Positions 11,019 through 18,272 of a stretch of DNA of 43,164 nt are shown here, piece after piece. The DNA lies in the NCBI GenBank assembly GCA_002261195.1, contig MVBO01000035.1:1-43164 (forward strand). The letters are read 5' to 3'. Origin of the DNA: Bifiguratus adelaidae. Lineage: Eukaryota > Mucoromycota > Endogonomycetes > Endogonales. Each line of letters begins with the position of its first letter. The first letter of the stretch is position 1. The translations under genes and the position numbers were made by a program. The notes beneath the pieces were generated by a model, which saw only the letters and a program-made list of their open reading frames with translations, ran no database searches and was not told where the DNA came from.

Positions 11019-11876
11019 TCATCGATTCCAAGAGGTCTGTGGCGGCTTCAAAGCGTTGCAGTTCATCAGTGGATATATCTTCGCCCGGTTGTAAAGTCCA
11101 TTCCATGCAATTAGCCGAAAAATGATGGCCCGAACCAGCATCTGAAGACGACATTCCTCCGTACCAACAATCTCAACGAGTTCCTGACCTGCTTCGTACC
11201 AAAGCAATCCGTCCGCAACCACGATGGCCTCGGCATAGGATACCGGCCGCCAATAGGGCGAGAAATCAATGATGGCCGGCGCTTCCTTGGCGTGGAATAG
11301 CACATTGCCTGATAAATCACCATGTACAAGCTGGCAGCTAGCGCCAACTGGCCTTCGGAGTGCCGACAGACGTGCGAAAAGTGGCCGTAGTTTCCTGTGA
11401 ACGCTGACCTCGTTCCCCTCCCAGGCCACTCTGTCTGCTACAGCCCAGGGATGAGAACGGTGCTGCAAATAGTCTGGCTGAGAAACGCCGCGTAAAGCAT
11501 CGTGAAAAGCGCGTGAAGAGGCAAGAAGAAGCTTCCACCGCCCAGCGGGACCAGGTTCGCCTGGAACGAAACTTGTTGCTCTCCATCCATGAAACGTGTA
11601 ACCTGTCCCTCCAACCACAGGCAGTGGACGAGGAACTCGAAACCCTTGGAGTTGCCGATTGTGCAGGCTATCGAGAAGGGATGCTGACCACTCGTCCTCT
11701 TCATTGTCACCAACAGGCTTGAAAACTGCATCACCGACGCGAACGCTACTGCCTTGACCACCAGCAAGGCCAACGGCATCACCTTGAACACCAAAAGCCT
11801 TGACCACAAAGAACGAAGGCCTGTGGAGTTGCCTGTCTATATCGATTTCGTCAGAAGCGCCGGTTTCCCTGGTCAT
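11019..11876 (-). CDS. APH/kinase-fold phosphotransferase-like protein (resembles actinobacterial TIGR02569 family)
   Basis: An intronless 285-aa protein if started at the ATG at 11876; an upstream in-frame ATG at 11996 would add 40 residues of no clear character. It has a kinase-like fold of the aminoglycoside-phosphotransferase type: an N-terminal Gly-rich nucleotide loop (LAGGQGSSVRVGDAVFKPV, with Lys in FKP as the likely ATP-binding lysine), the catalytic-loop motif VHGDLSGNVLF (HGDxxxxN), and the metal-binding Asp in IIDFSPYWRP. The blocks GGQGS..G....KP, HGDLSGNVLF and IDFSPYWRPxxYAEA(I/V)VVADGL match my recollection of an actinobacterial family of unknown function (TIGR02569). In a fungal genome that suggests transfer from bacteria. 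The substrate is unknown; no drug-resistance role is implied. It lies ~1.1 kb from the MobA gene, same strand. Confidence 0.7.
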   Translation of the reverse strand: MTRETGASDEIDIDRQLHRPSFFVVKAFGVQGDAVGLAGGQGSSVRVGDAVFKPVGDNEEDEWSASLLDSLHNRQLQGFRVPRPLPVVGGTGYTFHGWRATSFVPGEPGPAGRWKLLLASSRAFHDALRGVSQPDYLQHRSHPWAVADRVAWEGNEVSVHRKLRPLFARLSALRRPVGASCQLVHGDLSGNVLFHAKEAPAIIDFSPYWRPVSYAEAIVVADGLLWYEAGQELVEIVGTEECRLQMLVRAIIFRLIAWNGLYNRAKIYPLMNCNALKPPQTSWNR

Positions 11877-12001
11877 GACCGACGACTGTAGCAGGAACGT
11901 TCCTCCATACAAAGATGACCATTGACTATATTTGGATTCCAAGGTACAAGCAATCAAAGCTTCCAATGCAAGAACTGTTGAAGGTCCAGACTTCATTAAT
12001 T

Positions 12002-12176
12002 CTATTTGAGTGCCATCATGTCATCAACGCGTCGTTTGAGGGCGTTGACGGAGGCGACCTCGTCCTTGGGGAACGTACACAGTGTTCCTCTTGTCCACCG
12101 CACCGTTGAATCTCAGAATATTGGTTGCACCTTGCGCATCGCTCATCGATGGTGCCTTGGAAAACCGCTTAGACAT
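12002..12176 (-). other. Possible small gene with a frame discontinuity
   Basis: From the ATG at 12176 the frame begins MSKRFSKAPSMSDAQGATNI and runs on as RFNGAVDKRNTVYV. A protein-like continuation KDEVASVNALKRRVDDMALK ending at a TAG (12002-12004) is in another frame. The 175-nt span is one base off a multiple of three. The only intron that would restore the frame is 34 nt with a poor donor, so either a single-base break or an unusual intron is present. I do not recognise the family. It ends 6 bp upstream of the longer start of the APH-like gene. Confidence 0.3.
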
Positions 12177-12214
12177 GTCAGTTGGGCTTATCAGTAGCGA
12201 AGCCTTTCCTATCG

Positions 12215-12243
12215 GTGGGAGGAAAAGGGGGGGAGAGGGGGGG
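12215..12243. repeat. G-rich tract with two G7 runs
   Basis: The plus strand has GGTGGGAGG, then two runs of seven G separated by AGA. Four G-runs of 3 or more can be drawn, so a G-quadruplex is possible. It lies in non-coding sequence. Confidence 0.45.
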
Positions 12244-12973
12244 ATGAGAAGCCGAACAACACCTTTGCGGTCGGTAATTTTAATTGCCCGCATTAGCACG
12301 CTTGCTTCGACACTGATTTGGCTGTTCGAGCCAAGATGCTAGATTCGGCCCGTTTGATGTACTAGTGCAGACATTCACACTGATCGTCTTGGCTCCCAGA
12401 GCTGTTTGCAAAGCGGTCCTATTGCTGACGGAGGTTGCATTGCCGTTGTAAATACACCCTTGTCAGGATCTTGCAAATTCTATCGAGAACGTAGCGTTCC
12501 CAAGAGAAAGCCAGCACACCATCATTGCCGGCTGTTGATAGTTTCCGGAAGAGTGGTCGTCAGGTGAGAGCCTGGAATATAGCGGTACTCCACGCGCTCT
12601 CAATAATGAGAGGTTCATCAACCGTAGGTCTGGAATATTTTTCGATGCAAGTAGCACCTGCCTGGTGCCGTCCGAAGAAACATCGAGTCTGACTCGTTTC
12701 GGGTTTGATTGTACAAATATGCGAGCCATGGTCGCTTCTCGTGTACCTGGATTGTCAAACTATTTGAGTTTTGGCAAGTCCTTGCAACAGTCCATGACGA
12801 CAGAAAGCTGGCGCCGTGCATTTTTGAACGCCTTCCAGATCAGAGGTGTGTATACTGTGGCAAACCGGTGACTATTAATGATGATATGTTCATACATAAA
12901 GAAGAGTAGAGCATGAAAGATCTACCTTAAGACGACTCCGGGCCCAGCTCACAGAGCGCAGAACTTGTGACGA
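12244..12973. other. Mostly non-coding; faint minus-strand coding traces
   Basis: No intact gene. On the minus strand between about 12870 and 12463, frames containing VYTPLIWKAFKNARRQLSVV and then PKRVRLDVSSDGTRQVLL look faintly like an F-box/leucine-rich-type fungal protein, but are separated by stops and frame changes. I regard them as a possible decayed gene and cannot name it. Confidence 0.25.
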
Positions 12974-13711
12974 TCATATGACTGATAGCGCCAAAGAGAT
13001 CTCGCAGCATGTGGCCGGCGTTCTTGTTCTGGCCATGTAGGATTGCGCTGTCTGCCATTCTTGGGGAGTGTTGGCGTTGAAGAGCCATTGAACGTTTTGA
13101 GGAAGGATGTAGTTAGGAAGCGTAGGTTGTATTCTGTCGACGTTGTGGTTTTGTGACGACATACGCTCGTGAGATTTGGACACATCTTTAGGCTGTTTTT
13201 CAGATCGATCACCGAGAACTTGTCGAATGGTGAAGCATGGACCGGTTTTCTTGATGTTGACATTGCTTTGCAAAGCTTTAAGCGCATCTGGACTCCATAT
13301 AGAAAAGAGGGGTTCGGGATTTCCGTCTTCATGCAGATAGCAAGTCACAGGCGGCTTGTAATGCTGAGCCAAATGCATCAACGCGTCTATAGATAGAAGG
13401 GGAAAGTCCACAGCAAGGACGAACCACGTCGCGTTTGGATCTGCATTGTAAGCGGCCAGCAATGCTGCTGCTGGGCCTATGTTTGTATGTTCGTCCATAA
13501 TAAGCTGTACGCCTTCTGGCAGAGTGGACCGAAGCCCATCCTGCTGTTCACGGCGAATGGATATAAAGCACTCGGAACAAACTTTCGACAGGAGAGCAAG
13601 ATTACGGACGTATAGCGGTTGTCCATCTGCATGTTTGAGTAGAGCCTTGGACGTGCCCATTCGACTGGACTGTCCCCCGCATACAAGCAACCCCTTGAAA
13701 GAGAAAGCCAT
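12974..13711 (-). CDS. mobA: Molybdenum cofactor guanylyltransferase (MobA-like)
   Basis: An intronless 245-aa protein. MobA transfers GMP from GTP to Mo-MPT to form the guanine dinucleotide cofactor (MGD) needed by bacterial DMSO-reductase-family enzymes. The N-terminal nucleotide-binding signature is intact: LLVCGGQSSRMGTSKALL (residues ~8-25; LxxGGxSxRMGxxK). It is followed by MDEHTNIGPAAALL (the GP loop) and WFVLAVDFPLL, whose Asp is the Mg2+/nucleotide ligand. The size is close to bacterial MobA (~200 aa) plus a C-terminal extension. Canonical eukaryotic Moco pathways stop at Mo-MPT and lack MobA, so its presence in a fungal window is unexpected. It diverges from moeA with only 49 bp between the two ATGs, implying coordinated expression. 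A CTP-using MocA-type activity cannot be ruled out, but the bis-MGD enzyme next door favours MobA. Confidence 0.85.
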   Translation of the reverse strand: MAFSFKGLLVCGGQSSRMGTSKALLKHADGQPLYVRNLALLSKVCSECFISIRREQQDGLRSTLPEGVQLIMDEHTNIGPAAALLAAYNADPNATWFVLAVDFPLLSIDALMHLAQHYKPPVTCYLHEDGNPEPLFSIWSPDALKALQSNVNIKKTGPCFTIRQVLGDRSEKQPKDVSKSHERMSSQNHNVDRIQPTLPNYILPQNVQWLFNANTPQEWQTAQSYMARTRTPATCCEISLALSVI

Positions 13712-13760
13712 GTCCTAACGTCATTCTCGCGTCGTTTAAATTTAACCTCGACAAATTTGG
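13712..13760. promoter_or_regulatory. Shared divergent promoter of mobA and moeA
   Basis: Only 49 bp separate the start codons of mobA (leftward) and moeA (rightward). The interval holds CTAACGTCA (a CRE-like TGACGTTAG on the other strand) and an AT-rich TTTAAATTTAA core. It must hold both start regions unless each transcript begins within the neighbour. Confidence 0.6.
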
Positions 13761-15131
13761 ATGTCGCCATTGAAGCGCTCTCTCACTTCAATGCATCAAT
13801 CGTACGAGTCTGCGCTTGACTGCCTGTATTCACGGGCACATGCGTGTCACGAAAGCGAGGATGTAGATATATTTGAAGCGCTTGGTAGGGTTATATCAGC
13901 AGACGTTGTCTCTAGCGAGCAGTTACCATCATTCGATAACTCGGCCATGAATGGATTGGCAGTCTGGAGCGGAGCGACCATGACGGCAACCGAAGAAGAT
14001 CCACTCCTGCTCTCTGTACAGGGAAGAATTATATCGGGGGACAGTCCACAGACATGGGATCCGACCGAGAGCGCTAGGGATGAAATTCCATGTTTCGAGA
14101 TCATGACAGGAGCACCTCTTCCCATCTCTTCTGACACGTCTCGGCCTTTTGACGCAGTCGTCAAAGTGGAAGACACATCTCTGGGATCCTTTTGTAAGGA
14201 ATTTAAATGCACATGGCTACGGAGACGTATCACCATACACAAGCCTGCGAAGCAGCTGCAAAATGTAAGAAAGGCCGGAGACGACGTAGATCTGGGCAGC
14301 ATCGTGGTCAAGAAGGGAGACATCATTCGTCCCGAACATTTACATGCCTTATGCTCCCTTGGTATAACGCACGTTCGCGTTTTCACTTCCATCAAGCTTG
14401 GCGTCATCTCTACTGGTGAAGAGCTGGTCTCTCCATCCGCGAATATACAAAATCCCTCAACGTACAAACGGAATGGCGCGCTTATTCGCGATTCAAACGG
14501 CCCCTATTTGACCAGGTACTTTAGCGAAATGCCCAACGTAGAGGCAGAACAGCTTGACCGAGTCGTCACCGGTGCTCAACGGTTTCGTCAAGTACTCATC
14601 GACACTATGCAAAAAGCGCACCATGACATCATCGTCTCTACCGGCGTTGTATCCAAGGGTACAGAAGATTATGTACCCGACGTACTCGCAAGCCTTGGCT
14701 TTACTATACATTGGCACGGAGTGAGCATGCGGCCCGGTCATCCCATCCTTTTTGCAGAGAAATCGGTAGGCAACCAATCGATCCACTTCTTTGGTCTGCC
14801 CGGAAATCCGGTAGCGGCAATAGTAGGTGCTACCTTCTTCATACGCCCATTCATTCGCGCCCTTCTCCATCAACCCATCGATCGTCCTCTTCAAGCAAGG
14901 TTTGAAGGCGTACACGCTATAAATAAACCTTTTGGTCGCCGCGAATTTTACAAAGCACGCCTTCGCATACTTAACGGTCAATGTCAAGTTATCCTTCTGC
15001 CAGGTCAAGGTAGCCATATGTTATCGAACCTAGTTGACATGAATGCATGGTGTGTTATTGAAGAGGACGTAACACATGTAGATATAGGCGACACCGTTAC
15101 CGTTTGGCCTACGGCGCACGGATATACTTGA
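13761..15131 (+). CDS. moeA: Molybdopterin molybdenumtransferase (MoeA/Cnx1E/gephyrin-E domain)
   Basis: An intronless 456-aa protein. It inserts molybdate into adenylylated molybdopterin. Domains I-II lie at ~15-230 (ALGRVISADVVSSEQLPSFDNSAMNGLAV; EIMTGAPLP...FDAVVKVED), the MoCF-binding domain at ~240-385 (LGVISTGEELV; DIIVSTGVVSKGTEDYV; VSMRPGHPILFA; FFGLPGNPVAA), and domain IV at the C-terminus. The usual TGGxSxGxxD is STGVVSKGTED, a modest deviation in the active loop. Most fungi carry MoeA fused to a MogA domain (CnxE); this copy has no MogA domain, so it may be a dedicated paralogue beside the classical one. It shares a 49-bp promoter with mobA, and the molybdoenzyme gene follows within ~130 bp on the same strand. 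Confidence 0.92.
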   Translation: MSPLKRSLTSMHQSYESALDCLYSRAHACHESEDVDIFEALGRVISADVVSSEQLPSFDNSAMNGLAVWSGATMTATEEDPLLLSVQGRIISGDSPQTWDPTESARDEIPCFEIMTGAPLPISSDTSRPFDAVVKVEDTSLGSFCKEFKCTWLRRRITIHKPAKQLQNVRKAGDDVDLGSIVVKKGDIIRPEHLHALCSLGITHVRVFTSIKLGVISTGEELVSPSANIQNPSTYKRNGALIRDSNGPYLTRYFSEMPNVEAEQLDRVVTGAQRFRQVLIDTMQKAHHDIIVSTGVVSKGTEDYVPDVLASLGFTIHWHGVSMRPGHPILFAEKSVGNQSIHFFGLPGNPVAAIVGATFFIRPFIRALLHQPIDRPLQARFEGVHAINKPFGRREFYKARLRILNGQCQVILLPGQGSHMLSNLVDMNAWCVIEEDVTHVDIGDTVTVWPTAHGYT

Positions 15132-15260
15132 TTCTTTGTTTGTTACCCAAATTGGAAAGTCTCCAACGAGGTACGCGTGAATGACGTTGGGAAGCCAATG
15201 CAGATAAATCTGCTTTCAAGTAGTTTCTCCGGTCGAGCCCATCCTTTACAACGATGCTGA

Positions 15261-18224
15261 AGTCAAAGCAGACCCGAGGACCTGTGGTCTATCAAACAAG
15301 GGACGCTGTTCAGGACGTTTGGGGGAGAGCGCACTCCTCAAGTTGACGGTGATTGGCCCGTCCGCGTGGATGAGCGCTACGTAGAGGATCCCGAGAAATG
15401 GGTTCAAAGTGCGTGCGTCCTGTGTAGCAATGGTTGTGGGATGGACATTGGCGTGAAGAATGGAAAGATCGTTGGTGTTAGGTGCGTCCAAGGCATATCT
15501 GGTCGGGATGAACACTAAAATTTTTGCGGGGACAGAGGACGAGTAGTGGACCGCGTGAACCGCGGTCGGCTTGGTCCGAAAGGCTTACATGCATGGGCTG
15601 CCAACGGGTCCGAAGATCGCCTATTATATCCGCAGATTCGCAAGAATGGCAAACTGGAGCGGGCATCTTGGGATGAAGCGATGAATTTGATTGTCAGCAG
15701 AGCAAAGGAGATCCAAGAGCGACTGACAAGTCATGGTATTGGTTTCTATACTTCAGGTCAGCTATTTCTCGAAGAGTATTATGCGCTTGCGGTCGTTGGA
15801 AAGGCTGGACTGCAAACGCTCCACATGGACGGTAATACGCGTCTTTGCACGGCTACGGCAGCAGCGTCAATGAGGGAGTCATTTGGCTGTGATGGTCAAC
15901 CAGGCTCCTACGCTGACATTGACGTCACTGATTGCATCTTTCTGGTTGGCCACAATATCAGCAACACGCAGACAGTGCTGTGGGCTAGAATGCTGGATCG
16001 TCTTCACGGCGAACATCCACCTCAAGTAATAGTCATGGATCCAAGGCGAACAGCTACCGCCAAAGAAGCAACCATCCACATACAACCGAGAATAGGAAGC
16101 AATTTGGCGGTACTTAACGGCCTACAGCGGCTGATAATTGAGAATGATCATGTTAACCACGATTTCATCAATCAGCACACCGTCGGTTTTGACAATCTCA
16201 AAGCAGTTGTCGCAAAATACACGCCAGAATTGGTCGAGAAAGTGTCAGGGGTGCCAGCGGAAACATTGAAAAATGTTGCAACCATACTTGGTACAACAAA
16301 TTCATTGCTATCGACCGCTTTGCAAGGAGTATACCAGTCCAATCAAGCAACTGCATCGGCTTGCGCAATCAATAACATAAATTTGCTCCGCGGTTTGATT
16401 GGTCGGCCTGGTTCTGGAGTGTTGCAAATGAATGGTCAGCCAACGGCGCAGAACAATCGAGAGACGGGATGTGATGGAGAATATCCTGGATTCCGAAACA
16501 ATCAGAATCCGAACCATATGAGAGATCTGGCGGATCACTGGAATCTGGATACACCTCACATTCCGCATTGGGGAGATCCGACGCCAATTATGGACATGCT
16601 GCATTTCATTGAAGCTGGTAGCATCCAGATGTTCTGGGTCTCTGGGACCAATCCCTTAGTATCACTGCCGGATCTCGGCCGTGTCAGGCGATTGCTGAGC
16701 AAGCCAGACCTGTTCCTAGTCGTACAAGATATCTTTCCCACCGAGACCGCACAGATTGCGGATGTGATATTACCCGCTGCCATGTGGGGTGAAAAGACTG
16801 GCTGTTTCACTAATGTCGATCGTACCGTTCATATCTCCCATCAAGCCATTGATCCTCCTGGTGAATGTCGATCGGACCTTGAGATTTTCGTGGACTTTGG
16901 ACGACGTATGGATTTTCGCGACAAGGATGGCAATCCTTTGCTATATTTCAGTAGTCCAGAAGAGACATTTGAAGCGTGGAAACAGAGTACGAGAAGGCGA
17001 CCTTGCGATTACACTGGTCTATCATACGACAAGCTGACCGGAGGTTCGGGCATTCAATGGCCTTGCAACGAGCAGGCTCCTCGCGGAACAGAACGGCTAT
17101 ACTCTGACTGGCAATTTCCGACGGATATAGACCATTGCGAAAGCTGGGGCCACGATTTGGAAACAGGAACACCTATTACAGAATTGGAATACCGAAAACT
17201 CAGTCCGGCTGGACGAGCAATATTCAAAACCTGCCATTACCACGCACCTACGGAATGTGTCAATGACGATTATCCGTTCATGCTCTCTACGGGACGTCTT
17301 GTGTATCAATTTCATACACGTACCAAGACAGTTCGATCCAAGGAACTTCAAAAAGCCGCTCCAGAACCGTATGTTTAAATATCTGACATGGATGACCAAA
17401 ATCTAGGGATCGAAGATGGCGACATGTGCGTCGTGGCATCTCGGCGCGGGGTTGTCGAGCTTGAGGCGAAAGTAGGAGATATCGAAGAAGGACAGGTTTT
17501 CATACCATTTCATTACGGTTATTTTGACGGAATGGACAAAAGATCACGAGCTGCCAACGAATTGACGGTCAATGGATGGGATCCAGTATCCAAACAGCCG
17601 TTTTTCAAATCTGGTGCCGTCAAGATTGGACGCGTCAATGACGCCAAAATTCATAACAGAGAGCAACAATCTGCTGTTATAGCCAACAAGGAAGACTACA
17701 AGAGTCGTGAAGACAGTTACGAGAAGGAGCTGCATATTGCACGTCGACGCCATTTGCAAGATTACATCGGGTCCTTTACCTTGTTCAATGATCATCTTAT
17801 TGACAACATATATCCAACGCTTATTCAACGTCATACTTCTGATTTTGAGATGCAACTCGGTTGTACGCGACTACGAGAGATTGCCAAATTGATCAAGGGA
17901 AAGCTGGAGCCGTTTACGATAAAGTATGGCAACGCGCGAGCAGACAATCATCCGGAAGCCGAAAAGTTTTATCAGGTATTGTTCCCGCATAAAGAAAACC
18001 GAGGAGACAGTCCATTTGATGTCATGAACGATTTGCAAGCGCATTACACATATATGGCTCACATGGAAAGCGTCATCGTCGCTCTATATCCAGCAGCTCA
18101 GGCACTGCACGATAAGGACTTCGTTGATGCTGCAACATTCATCTTGAGTCAAGTTGAACGCCAAAGCGCTTGGTCAAAGGTCCTCAAACACTCATTGTAT
18201 CTGCTCATAAGGAGTAATACGTGA
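15261..18224 (+). CDS. bis-MGD molybdopterin oxidoreductase (NapA/FdhA-like) with C-terminal helical domain; in-frame TAA
   Basis: Exon 1 (15261-15481) and exon 2 (15536-18224) join across a 54-nt GT-AG intron, reading GVR|GRVVDRVNRG. It is a DMSO-reductase-superfamily catalytic subunit: SACVLCSNGCGMDIG iron-sulphur region, NTRLCTATAAA with the probable Mo-ligand Cys, PGFRNNQNP, GEKTGCFTN, and a C-terminal MGD-binding domain (LSTGRLVYQFHTRTK). A ~120-aa helical tail (YKSREDSYEKELH...YMAHMESVIVALYPAAQ) resembles a ferritin/hemerythrin-like bundle. The whole sequence resembles actinobacterial 'molybdopterin oxidoreductases' as I recall them. Oddities: the fourth Fe-S Cys (NRGxLCxKG) is Gly (NRGRLGPKG); TAA at 17376-17378 interrupts the frame inside APEPYV|ISDMDDQNLGIEDGD, where no intron restores the frame; and no ATG opens exon 1 (TGA at 15258, ATG 15254 out of frame). 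It may be a decaying gene or a sequence error. The substrate is unknown. Confidence 0.8.
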
Positions 18225-18272
18225 CACGAATGATAATACAAACAATCGTACTCTCTAATAAATCAATTCTCA

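Noticed and set aside
15258-15260. TGA as selenocysteine codon in a formate-dehydrogenase-like gene
   Set aside because: Sec in FdhF lies in the active site; this TGA is upstream of the Cys motif, and the active-site residue is a normal Cys (NTRLCTA).
17371-17408. 38-nt intron removing the TAA in the molybdoenzyme (GTATGT...CTAG)
   Set aside because: It joins phase 2 to phase 1 and shifts the frame; the downstream homologous sequence is in frame with the unspliced reading.
12974-18224. Bacterial contamination of the assembly
   Set aside because: The oxidoreductase carries a good spliceosomal intron and the block is flanked on both sides by intron-bearing fungal genes; a chimeric join cannot be fully excluded without reads.
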